Below, piece after piece: positions 26,031 to 35,274 of a stretch of DNA of 64,000 nucleotides. Positions within the stretch are counted from its first letter, which is position 1; every line of letters starts with the position of its first letter. A program made the position numbers and the translations under genes. Source of the DNA: Hyphomonadaceae bacterium TMED5. GTDB taxonomy: Bacteria; Pseudomonadota; Alphaproteobacteria; Caulobacterales; Hyphomonadaceae. The stretch lies in assembly GCA_002173095.1 (NCBI GenBank), contig NHBK01000009.1, forward strand, positions 372,001 through 436,000. Reading direction: 5' to 3'. The notes beneath the pieces are model-generated. The model searched no databases and was not told the origin of the DNA. It saw only the letters and a list, made by a program, of their open reading frames with translations.

Positions 26031-28901
26031 ATGCACAACTCAAACAGACTCATTCTGGGAGTCTCTGCTTTGGCAATCGCTGCGGGCAGTTCCCCAGCTT
26101 TCGCACAGGAAACGGATGCTGAAGCGCGTCAGACAACGGTTGTTGTTACGGGCTCCTTCATCGCGGGCACACCTGAAGACGCTGCTCTTCCGGTGGATGT
26201 GCTGTCCGCAGACGATCTCCAGTTGGAAGGTCAGCCACGTATTGACGAGCTGATCCGTAATCTGGGCGTGTCCTCAGGTGTTGATGGCCAGACAAACCAG
26301 TTTGGATCCAACGGTACTGAAGGTACATCGAACATCAATTTGCGCGGCCTGGGGCCAGCGCGAACACTGGTGCTGATCAATGGTCGACGTCAGACCTATT
26401 CTCCGTTTGGTATCGGAGAACAGGCGCAGCTCTTCGTAGATACGAACAACATTCCAGCCGCGGCGATCGCGCGCGTAGAGGTGCTGAAAGACGGCGCGGC
26501 AGCGCTTTATGGTTCGGACGCGATTGCAGGCGTTGTGAACTTTATCACCAATGACGCTCTGGAAGGGGTTGAGCTGAATGGCAGCTATCAGACCTTTGAA
26601 GGGACTGATGGTGAGTACAACCTGTCCGGCGCTTATGGCTGGCAGGGTGATAATTCCAGCTGGGTGACATCAATCAGCTATGACTTCCGTCCGGAAGTCA
26701 CCAATCTGGAATCAACCGGCGTACCAACTCTCGTTGAAAACGAAGTTGCAGGTTTCTCCTCTCTCTCGAACCCTGGTCGCTATGTCGTAATCGGTGCTAC
26801 GGGCACACCGATTGGCGCGGTTGTAGATAATGGTTGTCTTGATGTGGGTGGTCAGCTCCACCCGACTGTTGGCGATTGCCGCTTTCAGTTCACCCAGTTT
26901 GGTAACCTCGTTGAGGAAGAAGAGCGTCTGAACATCTTCTCTGAATTCAACACGGTTATCGGCGGTGATATCGATCTGCACCTTGAGGCGATGTATGCCT
27001 ACACAGACGTTCCAAGCTGGAAAACGTCACCAACTTATCCGCCACAGGTTCTGACCAATCAGTTCGTACCAGCCAACCATCCGGGCTATCAGGCTTATAT
27101 TGCAGCCAATCCGGGTACGGCACTTGATGCAGGCATCGGTGCGCTCTTTATTGGTCGTGCATTCGCCTGGGGCGGCAATCCAGCCACGGAAAGCGGTTCA
27201 GGTGAAGGCTATCGGAACTATGAGACCCTGCGTTTTGCAGGTGATCTGGCCGGTGAGTTTGAAAATGGCATCTCATGGGATGTCGGCATGGGTTACTCCA
27301 CGACGGAAGCAGAGCGGGCCAGCCCGGATGCTTATATTGTCGGCCTGACAGCAGCTCTGCGCGGGTATGGTGTCTGTACAGACCCTGTCACGGGCTATGA
27401 TCCGGCGACCGGTACTCAGCCTTTTGCAGCTGGTTATTCAGGCTCTCTCGTCGCAGGCCAGGGCGGTTGTGAATATTATAACCCATTCTCCAATGCGATC
27501 CCTGCAAACGGTGTGACCGGTGAAGCCAATCCGAACTATGTTGCGGGTCTTGAAAACACGTCCACACTTGCGGACTGGCTCATCGACCAGAACGGCGTTG
27601 TGTCTGAGACCAGCCTTCTGACATTTGATGCTGTATTGAGCGGTATGAGCAGCGTTCAGGCTGCTGGCGGCGCTGTCGGCTGGGCGTTTGGTACACAGAT
27701 CCGTCGTGAGACCTACGCTGTTGATCCATACCCGATCACAGACCTCGCAATCACACCGGGCCCTCAGGGCAATGGTCCATTCTCATTCCTCGCTGGCACA
27801 AACCAGGTTGATGAGAGCCAGACCATTTACGCGATCTTCGGTGAATTGCAGATCCCGCTTTATGACGATGTCGATATCCAGGTCGCTATGCGTTACGAGG
27901 ATTACGGCGGGGAGGTTGGCTCAACCTTTGACCCGAAATTCGCAGCGCGCTGGCAGGTAAATGACTTCGTGTCCCTGCGTGGCTCGGCTCAGACCTCTTT
28001 CCGTGGTCCAACGCTGAACCAGCTGTCTGGTCGTGGTACGACGCTTCAGTTCATTGCGCCAACCTCAGCGTTCAAGGCTGTCGATACGTACGGCAACCCG
28101 AATCTGAACCCGGAATCGGCTTTCAGCTACAATCTGGGTGCAATCTTCGAGCGTGATGGCTTATTCGCCAGCATCGACTTCTATAGCTTCGATTTCTCTG
28201 ACCCGATCATTGTGGAAGACCACAATCCGATCGTGAATGCTGCGATCGATGCGCTGTCTACGACGACTACGGATGATGATGGCATTCTGGCCCGTGTTCA
28301 GTTCAACGATCCGACAGCGCCAACAGCGTCTACGATCTCTCGTGTTGAAACGAACATTGTAAACGGTCCGGACATTCAGACCTCTGGCGTTGACCTGCGC
28401 CTTGAAAACACCTGGTTCGGTGTTGGCAATGGCGAGTTCTCTGCCGGTGCTGAAATGACCTATATCTTTGAGTATGAAGTCGGTGACTTCCAGATCGAAG
28501 ATCGCACGATTGAGGGCGGCGACCGGGTCAACCAGTTCAACCGTTCTAACTTCTCACGCTCACTTCCTCAGTGGAAAGCGAATGTATTCGCGAACTACAA
28601 TTGGGAAGCGCCGTGGGGCAATAACAATGTCCGTGCCGTGCTGCGTCACATCTCATCTTATGATGATGAGCGTGGTGACATTACACCGCTGAATGGCGTG
28701 GACAATTCCAGCATTGATTCCATGACGACAGTCGACCTGTTCTACCGGGTAGAGCTGCCTCAGAATGTGGATCTTGGACTTTCTGTAGTGAACGCCTTCG
28801 ATGAATCGGCGCCGTCCACTCAGTTCGATCTTGCTTATGATCCGTACACCCACAATCCGTTTGGTCGTACGGTCAAAGTAAGTCTCACTGCGCGGTTCTG
28901 A
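26031..28901 (+). CDS. TonB-dependent outer-membrane receptor
   Basis: 956-residue outer-membrane barrel that takes up a ligand using TonB energy. Signal peptide 1-25 ends PAFA-QE. The plug domain (about 45-165) has VVVTGSFI, the NINLRGLG motif and RVEVLKDGAAALYGSDAIAGVVN. A TonB-dependent beta-barrel follows, ending with a C-terminal aromatic (TARF). The barrel resembles receptors for sugars or other organics more than siderophore receptors, but the substrate cannot be named. It is flanked by a 226-bp upstream region without a clear Fur box and by a strong terminator downstream. Confidence 0.93.
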   Translation: MHNSNRLILGVSALAIAAGSSPAFAQETDAEARQTTVVVTGSFIAGTPEDAALPVDVLSADDLQLEGQPRIDELIRNLGVSSGVDGQTNQFGSNGTEGTSNINLRGLGPARTLVLINGRRQTYSPFGIGEQAQLFVDTNNIPAAAIARVEVLKDGAAALYGSDAIAGVVNFITNDALEGVELNGSYQTFEGTDGEYNLSGAYGWQGDNSSWVTSISYDFRPEVTNLESTGVPTLVENEVAGFSSLSNPGRYVVIGATGTPIGAVVDNGCLDVGGQLHPTVGDCRFQFTQFGNLVEEEERLNIFSEFNTVIGGDIDLHLEAMYAYTDVPSWKTSPTYPPQVLTNQFVPANHPGYQAYIAANPGTALDAGIGALFIGRAFAWGGNPATESGSGEGYRNYETLRFAGDLAGEFENGISWDVGMGYSTTEAERASPDAYIVGLTAALRGYGVCTDPVTGYDPATGTQPFAAGYSGSLVAGQGGCEYYNPFSNAIPANGVTGEANPNYVAGLENTSTLADWLIDQNGVVSETSLLTFDAVLSGMSSVQAAGGAVGWAFGTQIRRETYAVDPYPITDLAITPGPQGNGPFSFLAGTNQVDESQTIYAIFGELQIPLYDDVDIQVAMRYEDYGGEVGSTFDPKFAARWQVNDFVSLRGSAQTSFRGPTLNQLSGRGTTLQFIAPTSAFKAVDTYGNPNLNPESAFSYNLGAIFERDGLFASIDFYSFDFSDPIIVEDHNPIVNAAIDALSTTTTDDDGILARVQFNDPTAPTASTISRVETNIVNGPDIQTSGVDLRLENTWFGVGNGEFSAGAEMTYIFEYEVGDFQIEDRTIEGGDRVNQFNRSNFSRSLPQWKANVFANYNWEAPWGNNNVRAVLRHISSYDDERGDITPLNGVDNSSIDSMTTVDLFYRVELPQNVDLGLSVVNAFDESAPSTQFDLAYDPYTHNPFGRTVKVSLTARF

Positions 28902-28925
28902 TCGCGTGAGTTGAGGTCTCTCAGT

Positions 28926-28949
28926 CTGGCCGGATTTCGGGCCGGCCAG
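28926..28949. repeat. Perfect 8-bp inverted repeat after the TonB receptor
   Basis: CTGGCCGG (28926-28933) and CCGGCCAG (28942-28949) enclose 8 nt. It may support the terminator that follows at 28985. Confidence 0.5.
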
Positions 28950-28984
28950 GTCTGAATTTCCCTATGCGAAAACCTTGAACTAAC

Positions 28985-29013
28985 GGCGGCCGTGCCAACG
29001 GTCGCCGCTTTTT
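28985..29013 (+). terminator. Rho-independent terminator after the TonB receptor
   Basis: GGCGGCCGT pairs with ACGGTCGCC through one G-U pair, with a GCCA loop, followed by CGC and TTTTT. It ends transcription of the receptor before the convergent esterase gene. Confidence 0.8.
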
Positions 29014-29034
29014 CATGTCTGGAGAGGAAAGCGC

Positions 29035-30018
29035 CTAGAGGCTGCCAATGGTCTTGCCGACCAGAATGCCAGCCTCGGCAATCGCATCGCGTGCGGGTGG
29101 GGAGATGGCGGTGAGATTCATAAAGCCATGCACCATTCCCGGATGCTCTTTCAGGGTAACGGGCACACCAGACGCGATCATCTTGTCGGCATACGCGCGG
29201 CCTTCGGCGTTGAGCGGGTCCCATCCACACAGAACGATGTGCGCAGGAGGCAGGCCATGAAAGTCTTCTGCAGGCGCAAATAAAGGGGAGACCCGCTTAT
29301 CCATAGGGTCTGTCTCCGTGCCGATATAACTGCCCTTGAAGAAATCAAACAGGCCGGGCGAAATGAAGAAGCCTTCCTGAAAGCTCAGCCCTTTGGATTT
29401 GATATCCACGAACTGAACCAACGGGTAGAATAACAGCTGGAAAGCCGGTTCCTGACCGCCCGTGCGCACCATTTCCTGACAGAGGAATGCGGCCAGATTT
29501 CCTCCCGCACTATCGCCAGCGACGATAATGCGTTCAGGATCAATGGATAGATCAGGCGCCCGGCGCAACAGCCAGTCATAAGCGGCGAGGGCATCATCAT
29601 GGGCGCATGGGAATTTATGTTCCGGCGCCAGACGGTAGTCGATGGAGACAACCCGGCAGCGTGATGCGTGCGCAAGACGGATACAGATCATTTCATGACC
29701 GTCCAGATCGCCCACAACAAATCCACCGCCATGAAAATACAAAATAGCAGGCTGCTGACCCACACCCGCAGCGAGAGGTGTGTAGACGCGCGCTTTTAGT
29801 GGCCCGTCAGCACCGTCGACGAGGATATTGTCGACCTGTGCAAGTTCCGGGGCGTCGCTTTCGACAGAACGGGTCGCGCGATAGAAACTGGCGCGCAGCC
29901 GGTCCACCGTCTCTTTCCAGTCTGCTTTGGAAAAATCAGTGACCGTAAAATCTGGCTTGAAAAACTCCGGCATGCGGAATTTGCCTAAAAAGGCCTGAAG
30001 GGTCGGATCGAGCGCCAT
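29035..30018 (-). CDS. Alpha/beta hydrolase, hormone-sensitive-lipase (family IV) esterase
   Basis: 327-residue carboxylesterase. The oxyanion-hole motif HGGG is at 96-99, the nucleophile Ser170 in GDSAGG, Asp267 in GWDPLN and His297 in MVHGF, completing the triad. No signal peptide, so it is cytoplasmic. Acts on short-chain acyl esters by family knowledge; the natural substrate is unknown. A LuxR-type gene lies upstream on the same strand, 68 bp away. Confidence 0.93.
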   Translation of the reverse strand: MALDPTLQAFLGKFRMPEFFKPDFTVTDFSKADWKETVDRLRASFYRATRSVESDAPELAQVDNILVDGADGPLKARVYTPLAAGVGQQPAILYFHGGGFVVGDLDGHEMICIRLAHASRCRVVSIDYRLAPEHKFPCAHDDALAAYDWLLRRAPDLSIDPERIIVAGDSAGGNLAAFLCQEMVRTGGQEPAFQLLFYPLVQFVDIKSKGLSFQEGFFISPGLFDFFKGSYIGTETDPMDKRVSPLFAPAEDFHGLPPAHIVLCGWDPLNAEGRAYADKMIASGVPVTLKEHPGMVHGFMNLTAISPPARDAIAEAGILVGKTIGSL

Positions 30019-30086
30019 GGCGGCATCCTCAGAAAATCATCTCCTGAGAAAATGTGCCTGCTCGGCGTAAAACTCAAGGGGTTAGA

Positions 30087-30827
30087 TCAGAAGGGCTGAA
30101 TAAGCTGGTGCATAAGCGCATAGTGCACCGCCTCTGCGCGGGTGCGCACGCCGATACGCTGTTTGGCGAGCTCTACATGGCGGTTGACGGTTGGCTCCGC
30201 GATTTTGAGAAGGCGGCTCATTTCCCAGTCCGTCTTGCCTTTGGAGACCCAGTAAAGAACCTCGCGCTGGCGTTCGGTCAGTTCAACAGCGTTCGCAACG
30301 GTTGGCGATGCCGGGTATCCGGGCTCCTCGCTGGCCCCTTTGCGATAGGCATATCGATAAAGCGCCGCGCCGCAGGCATCCAGGAAACGCCGGGTCGCCG
30401 GATCCTTGTCGATGTCCTCACCCCAGAAGCCCGTGAAGCCGATACGGCCATGCATGCCGTAAAACGGGGAGAGGAGACCATCTTTGAAACCATGCTCAGC
30501 AGCAATCGCAAACACGTCTTTCTGTTCACGGGTGATCGCCAGATGGCTCACATCATCCCAGTAGAAGGCGAGGTCTGTTTTGCCGACATGCTGGGCAACC
30601 ACATCATGCTTGATGAGTTCGAGCTTGCGATATCGTGTCAGGTATTCACCGTCGCGCTTGCCGAACATGCGGCCAATGAAGGGGGAAGCCTGAGAGGATG
30701 GAGAGCGGAGTTCAAGACAGCTGACCACCTTCACACCAAAGGGTGCGACAAGCTCTACGAGCGCTTGTTCGACATCTTCATAACTGGCCCCGACGTCGAT
30801 CAGGTCCCAGAATTTGCCCTTAAGCAT
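30087..30827 (-). CDS. LuxR-family regulator with autoinducer-binding-like domain
   Basis: 246 residues. The C-terminal GerE/LuxR HTH (about 180-240) has ERQREVLYWVSKGKTDWEMS and TVNRHVELAKQRIGVRTRAEAV. The N-terminal half is like the autoinducer-binding domain, but the usual Asp-Pro pair of AHL receptors is not seen (YWDD instead), so it may bind another ligand. No luxI is in the window, so it is a solo. MLKGKF at 30827 has GGAGG at 5-nt spacing and is preferred to an ATG nine codons upstream. Confidence 0.86.
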   Translation of the reverse strand: MLKGKFWDLIDVGASYEDVEQALVELVAPFGVKVVSCLELRSPSSQASPFIGRMFGKRDGEYLTRYRKLELIKHDVVAQHVGKTDLAFYWDDVSHLAITREQKDVFAIAAEHGFKDGLLSPFYGMHGRIGFTGFWGEDIDKDPATRRFLDACGAALYRYAYRKGASEEPGYPASPTVANAVELTERQREVLYWVSKGKTDWEMSRLLKIAEPTVNRHVELAKQRIGVRTRAEAVHYALMHQLIQPF

Positions 30828-30965
30828 GCTGTCCTCCACAAGTGAAGGTAGCAATGCGATTGAGGGCTCACTACTAATTATAACGTGCCTGCCTTTAGGT
30901 CATTCAATCTTAGGGTGTAAATGTGTCTACAACAATTCAGATTGTTTTGTAAAACAAGCATAAAT

Positions 30966-30992
30966 AAAAACGCCGCTTCTTTCGAAGCGGCG
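30966..30992 (-). terminator. Rho-independent terminator after infC
   Basis: CGCCGCTTC and GAAGCGGCG form a 9-bp stem with a TTTC loop. On the minus strand the stem is followed by TTTTT. It closes infC, so rpmI-rplT are not cotranscribed with it here. Confidence 0.88.
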
Positions 30993-31015
30993 CATAAAAT
31001 GGGGTCAGCTGCGTC

Positions 31016-31555
31016 TTAACGCGGTGCCATGACCATGATCATCTGGCGACCTTCGAGCTTTGGTTCTAGCTCTACTTTCGCCAGTTCGTCGAAATCGACT
31101 TTGACCTTTTGCATGAGTTCCATGCCGAGGTGTTGGTGAGCCATCTCACGACCGCGGAAGCGAAGGGTGATTTTCACCTTGTCGCCGCTTTCGAAGAAAC
31201 GGGTCATAGCTTTCGTTTTGACCTCATAATCATGCACGTCGATATTCGGGCGCATTTTGATTTCTTTGAGGTCAGCAGTTTTCTGCTTCTTGCGAGCTTC
31301 GGCTTTTTTCTTCTGCTCTAGGAAGCGCAGCTTACCATAGTCGAGAATTTTACAGACCGGCGGATCCGCGTTTGGGGATACCTCAACAAGGTCCAGGCCA
31401 GACTCGCGCGCGGCATCCAGCGCTGCGACGGTCGGCATTTCACCTTGTTTTTCACCGTTTTCGTCAATGAGAAGGACACGAGGGCTACGAATGTCCTCAT
31501 TTATCCGGGGGCCAGACTTCTGAGGCGGCTTAGCCGGCATTGGTCGACGTGCTAT
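31016..31555 (-). CDS. infC: Translation initiation factor IF-3, apparently starting at ATA
   Basis: IF-3 binds the 30S subunit and checks the start codon. [20 protein letters not shown] and the linker [13 protein letters not shown] identify it; the C-terminal domain ends IMVMAPR. The first ATG (31540) has no Shine-Dalgarno in range. Five codons upstream an ATA starts [11 protein letters not shown], the usual N-terminus of alphaproteobacterial IF-3. AGGAG (31564-31568) lies exactly 8 nt before that ATA. Rare non-AUG starts (AUU in E. coli) allow IF-3 to repress its own translation. Length from ATA is 179. Confidence 0.88.
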   Translation of the reverse strand: MARRPMPAKPPQKSGPRINEDIRSPRVLLIDENGEKQGEMPTVAALDAARESGLDLVEVSPNADPPVCKILDYGKLRFLEQKKKAEARKKQKTADLKEIKMRPNIDVHDYEVKTKAMTRFFESGDKVKITLRFRGREMAHQHLGMELMQKVKVDFDELAKVELEPKLEGRQMIMVMAPR

Positions 31556-31563
31556 GGCAGATG

Positions 31564-31568
31564 CTCCT
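31564..31568 (-). promoter_or_regulatory. infC ribosome-binding site deciding the ATA start
   Basis: AGGAG on the minus strand is 8 nt before the ATA at 31555 and 23 nt before the ATG at 31540. Spacing therefore favours ATA. Confidence 0.65.
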
Positions 31569-31620
31569 GATATTGTTAGTGCTGTATGAAATATGACGTA
31601 TTAAGCGGGAAATTTCAAGA

Positions 31621-32628
31621 TTAAGAGACGACACCAAGCGCTGAAATCGCCTGAGTTACGTCTTTTACCTGAACGTCTTCCAGAACGTCAGACTGGACGA
31701 CTATGACATTGCTGCCGCGCGGACGGGCAAGGTCGGGACTGGATTCGCTGGTTGCGAAAAGCGCAATGCCCGGTGCACCCGCCAGAGTGACCATATGCAT
31801 TGGGCCGGTATCGTTTCCAACTGCCAGTACAGCGTGTTTGCCGAGGGAGGCGACCTGAAACAGATCCGTGCGTGTGCAGAGTGATTTCGCTTCAGGCACT
31901 GCGCGGGCTACCAGAGCACCAATCGGGCTTTCGCTTTTCCCGCCTATCACAACAGGTGTGATGCCTTTTTCGGCGAGAAACTTTGCCAGCTCGACATAGT
32001 TTTCTTCCGGCCAGCGCTTTGCGACGCGATGCGCAGATGAGCCCGGAATGAGAAGCGCATAAGGCCCTTTCAGCGAGAAAAAAGCAGGCTGCAGACGCGG
32101 CGGATCACGCAGCGCCGGTGCTACCCAGCTAAAGTCCTCAATCGGCACATCACCAAAGGCATAGCCGCCTTCAGGGCCAATACCTGCCAGAGAAATCTGT
32201 TCCGCCAGGCGCTCGATAGAGTGCATTTCATTGCGGTGAGGCGTGTGGTGCGGAAAGGCGCATCCATTGGAAATACCAGACCAGAGCGGAGGTCGTGGAC
32301 GCATAGCCTGAAAATAGTTCGCCGTGCGACCTGAGTTCTGAAGATCATAGACGATCTCATAGCGCTCAGCACGCAAACGGCGCAGCATGGAGGTCGTCGC
32401 TGAGGTTGTCTCCGGGCGACCATCTGTCTGCACGCGGTCGAAATACGGACACGCTTTGGCGAAGCTCTCAAAAGGCGGCGTTGTCAGCAGCGTAATCTCA
32501 GCAGAGGGGTGATGTTCGCGAATGGCGCGCATCGCGCCCATAGCCAGAACAAAATCACCCAGCGCGCTGAGCTTGATGATGAGCACCTTGGTCGCGCTCT
32601 CACCCGGGTTCACATAAGTCCGCGCCAT
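31621..32628 (-). CDS. Glycosyltransferase family 9 (heptosyltransferase-like)
   Basis: 335-residue ADP-heptose:LPS heptosyltransferase-type enzyme. VLIIKLSALGDFVLAMGAMRAI is the GT9 opening, and GNDTGPMHMVTLAGAPGIALF is the donor-binding motif (family pattern; shown here in parts). It acts at the cytoplasmic face in LPS core assembly. Its ATG overlaps the stop of the upstream GT4 gene by one base, so the pair is an operon. Exact linkage unknown. Confidence 0.9.
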   Translation of the reverse strand: MARTYVNPGESATKVLIIKLSALGDFVLAMGAMRAIREHHPSAEITLLTTPPFESFAKACPYFDRVQTDGRPETTSATTSMLRRLRAERYEIVYDLQNSGRTANYFQAMRPRPPLWSGISNGCAFPHHTPHRNEMHSIERLAEQISLAGIGPEGGYAFGDVPIEDFSWVAPALRDPPRLQPAFFSLKGPYALLIPGSSAHRVAKRWPEENYVELAKFLAEKGITPVVIGGKSESPIGALVARAVPEAKSLCTRTDLFQVASLGKHAVLAVGNDTGPMHMVTLAGAPGIALFATSESSPDLARPRGSNVIVVQSDVLEDVQVKDVTQAISALGVVS

Positions 32629-33791
32629 TAGTGGAGCGTCTCCTGTCGCTCTTTCAGAACCTGGCTGTAAACCTCAAGGGTTTTGCGTTGAAGCAGCTCG
32701 GTTGAGAAAGTGTTGCGGGCCCAGTCTGTTGCGGCAATCGACATGTGCACGCAATCATCAACGGGCATATGCAGCCATTCTGAAATCGCCTGCGCCAGCC
32801 CGTCCGGGTCATCCGGCGGCACCAGCCAGCCTGTCTCTTTATGCTTAACAGTTTCGCGCTGTCCGCCATGATCAGAGGCGATAACGGGCTTGCCCATAGC
32901 CTGCGCCTCAACCGCGACACGACCAAACGCCTCGGGCCTTTTGGACGGTGCGAGCACGAGATCGCAAGCAGAATAAAGAACTGGCATATTGCTACAATGC
33001 CCTGAAAGACTGACCAATTCGTCAAGATTGTACGTGTCTATCGCGGTTTTCAAGTCTTCAACATATCCATCGCGCCCCTGCGCGTCGCCTATCAGCGCAA
33101 AATGGCATGATTCGAGTAAATCTGATGGTAAACGGCCAAGCGCTTCAATCAAAACGCCTTGTCCCTTCCAGTCGGTCAGGCGGCCCGGTAGAATCGCGAG
33201 ACGTTTTTCCGGTGTTGTGTACTGGGCGCGCATGGCCGCGCGCTCTGCCGGATCGATCTTGTGCGCGTCAAAGGCATGCAGATCCACGCCGCGCTGAATC
33301 GTGACGATACGCTCGTCCGGCACGCCGTGAACGGCCTTCACATGATCGGCGATATAATGGGAATTGGCGATGACAATGTCGCCGCGCGCCATAACCGAAT
33401 TATACCATTTCTTGATCGCAGATTTGCCGCCATAAGCGCCATGATAGGTGGTGACAAAGGCCGTACCGGTTGCCCTGGCGGCCCAATAGGCGCTCCAGGC
33501 GGGCGCGCGTGACCGGGCATGGACAATATCCACGCCATATTCGCGGATGATTTTCTCAATCGCCTTCTGGTTCTTTTTGATCGTGAAAATGGATTTGGAT
33601 TTCACCGGCAGGCGAAATAGCTCACCGTGCAGGCTTTCCAGCTCAGCTTCCATACGGCCGCCTTCACTCACCACCAATGCGCGATTGCCTGTCCGGGTCA
33701 GCGCTTCGGCAATCTCCAGCGTTGTCCGCTCAGCGCCGCCCGCATCCAGTTCCGGAATGACTTGCAGGACCGTAAGGCCGGGCTTAACCAA
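32628..33791 (-). CDS. Glycosyltransferase family 4
   Basis: GT-B-fold sugar transferase of about 387 residues, probably in LPS or surface glycan synthesis. TVLQVIPELDAGGAERTTLE is the N-terminal acceptor region, and SKRPEAFGRVAVEAQAMGKP is the EX7E nucleotide-sugar site. No ATG exists near the start. TTG at 33791 has AAAAGG 9 nt upstream; TTG at 33800 touches that site and is less likely. It is followed by the GT9 gene with a one-base overlap. The divergent hydrolase starts 39 bp away. Confidence 0.88.
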   Translation of the reverse strand: MVKPGLTVLQVIPELDAGGAERTTLEIAEALTRTGNRALVVSEGGRMEAELESLHGELFRLPVKSKSIFTIKKNQKAIEKIIREYGVDIVHARSRAPAWSAYWAARATGTAFVTTYHGAYGGKSAIKKWYNSVMARGDIVIANSHYIADHVKAVHGVPDERIVTIQRGVDLHAFDAHKIDPAERAAMRAQYTTPEKRLAILPGRLTDWKGQGVLIEALGRLPSDLLESCHFALIGDAQGRDGYVEDLKTAIDTYNLDELVSLSGHCSNMPVLYSACDLVLAPSKRPEAFGRVAVEAQAMGKPVIASDHGGQRETVKHKETGWLVPPDDPDGLAQAISEWLHMPVDDCVHMSIAATDWARNTFSTELLQRKTLEVYSQVLKERQETLH

Positions 33792-33830
33792 GATGTTCAA
33801 CCTTTTGATGAGACCGTTTGGAGGCCAGAT

Positions 33831-34580
33831 ATGCCGACGCTCGCCCGCGCCGATGGTGAAACACTTGCCTACACGAAGTTAGAGCCCGCTGCCAACCGGC
33901 CAACGCTTGTCTGGCTGTCAGGTTTTAAGTCCGACATGTCTGGCGGCAAGGCGATTGCCGTAAAAGACTTCGCAGAAGGTGAGGGGCTGGGATATCTCGC
34001 CTTTGACTATCTGGGCCATGGGGAAAGCTCTGGCGACTTCGCAGACGGTACGATTTCGCGCTGGCGGGAGGATTGTCTGGCCGCAGTCGATGAGCTGAGC
34101 CAGGGGCCGCTTCTGCTGATCGGGTCATCCATGGGCGGCTGGATGTCGCTTCTCACGGCAAAGGCCCGCAAAGAGCGTATCGCCGGAATGGTGCTGATCG
34201 CCCCGGCGCCCGATTTCACTTCAAAACTCATGTGGCCGGAGCTGTCAGAAACAGCCCGTCAGGAGATTTCCGAAAAGGGTGTCTGGATGCGGCCAACGCC
34301 CTATGGCGAGCCTTATCCACTGACCCGGCGATTATTCGAGGACGGGGCGCAATGGTCCGTTCTGGATGAGCCGATTGATTTGTCCGTGCCGGTGACCATT
34401 CTTCAGGGCAAGGTCGACCCGGATGTGCCGTGGACACATGCGCTGAAAGTTCAGGATGCTCTGGCCTCTGCCGATGTTGAATTTGTGCTGATCAAAGATG
34501 GCGAACATCGCCTGTCCCGCGATCAGGATATTGAACGCCTGCTGATGGAAATCAAACGTCTGGTGCGGAAGATCGGGTGA
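33831..34580 (+). CDS. Alpha/beta hydrolase, ABHD10-like
   Basis: 249 residues. The nucleophile Ser100 is in IGSSMGGW, the acid in GKVDPDVPW and the histidine in DGEHRLS. WLSGFKSDMSGGKA and FDYLGHGESSGDF are typical of the ABHD10/YcfP-like group common in alphaproteobacteria, where mammalian ABHD10 is a mitochondrial S-depalmitoylase. The GGAGG site supports 33831; a longer frame upstream overlaps the GT4 gene and lacks family similarity. Confidence 0.88.
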   Translation: MPTLARADGETLAYTKLEPAANRPTLVWLSGFKSDMSGGKAIAVKDFAEGEGLGYLAFDYLGHGESSGDFADGTISRWREDCLAAVDELSQGPLLLIGSSMGGWMSLLTAKARKERIAGMVLIAPAPDFTSKLMWPELSETARQEISEKGVWMRPTPYGEPYPLTRRLFEDGAQWSVLDEPIDLSVPVTILQGKVDPDVPWTHALKVQDALASADVEFVLIKDGEHRLSRDQDIERLLMEIKRLVRKIG

Positions 34581-34584
34581 GAGT

Positions 34585-35265
34585 CTACTCCACCAGGAAA
34601 TCGAAATAGGTGTCCGGATAGGGCTCTTCGGTGAGCCAGAAATGCCACCATTCCTCATCCAGAAGATTGAACCCGGCATCCACCATGACGCGCTGTAACA
34701 GCATGCGATTGGCACGCTGGTCTGCCGTTGGGCGCAGATCAGACGGCCAGGACAGTGGATCGAACAGATCATATCCCGAGCCCATATCGATTTCTTCGCT
34801 GGTGGCGAGGTCAATAATGGTAAGGTCCACGGCGCTGCCGCGCGAATGGCCAGACCGTTCGGCAATATAACCGCGTTCGAACAGCTCATCTTTTGGCACA
34901 TTCGGATAATAGTCTGCCATGCGGGATGTATCGTCGGGGTCGCGCGCCCATTCAGCGAAATTGGTGACGGCTCGCTGCGGGCGATAACAGTCAAAGACTT
35001 TCAGCCCCAGACCAAATTCTGAGAGCGCTTCTTGAGCGCTCGCCAGAGCTTCGGCGGCCTCGATAGAAAGAATGCACTCCGGGGCTTCATATCCGTCAAT
35101 CGGGCGGCCGACGAAATTATTATCGCCGAAATATCTGATCTCCTGAACCAGACCCGGCACATAGTCTGTGGCATGTGCGAAACCGTCCGGCATGGCTGGC
35201 GTGGTCTCCTGCGCACATGCGGGCAGGCATAAAAGGGTCAGGCTCAGTGTGATCTTTTTCAGCAT
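34585..35265 (-). CDS. D-alanyl-D-alanine dipeptidase (VanX/DdpX family, M15D), lipoprotein
   Basis: Zinc peptidase that cleaves D-Ala-D-Ala or related dipeptides. 226 residues. The motif SGHSRGSAVDL gives zinc ligands His140 and Asp147; EEWWHF gives Glu205 and His208. The signal MLKKITLSLTLLCLPACAQ has a lipobox with Cys17, so it should be envelope-anchored, unlike cytoplasmic VanX. It lies 9 bp downstream of the Hcp-like gene on the same strand. No vanH/vanA is present, so murein-peptide recycling is more likely than resistance. Confidence 0.9.
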   Translation of the reverse strand: MLKKITLSLTLLCLPACAQETTPAMPDGFAHATDYVPGLVQEIRYFGDNNFVGRPIDGYEAPECILSIEAAEALASAQEALSEFGLGLKVFDCYRPQRAVTNFAEWARDPDDTSRMADYYPNVPKDELFERGYIAERSGHSRGSAVDLTIIDLATSEEIDMGSGYDLFDPLSWPSDLRPTADQRANRMLLQRVMVDAGFNLLDEEWWHFWLTEEPYPDTYFDFLVE

Positions 35266-35274
35266 GTCTTACCT

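Noticed and set aside
34585-35265. VanX homology as evidence of glycopeptide resistance
   Set aside because: No vanH, vanA or vanS/R genes are present, and Gram-negative DdpX-type enzymes serve dipeptide use.
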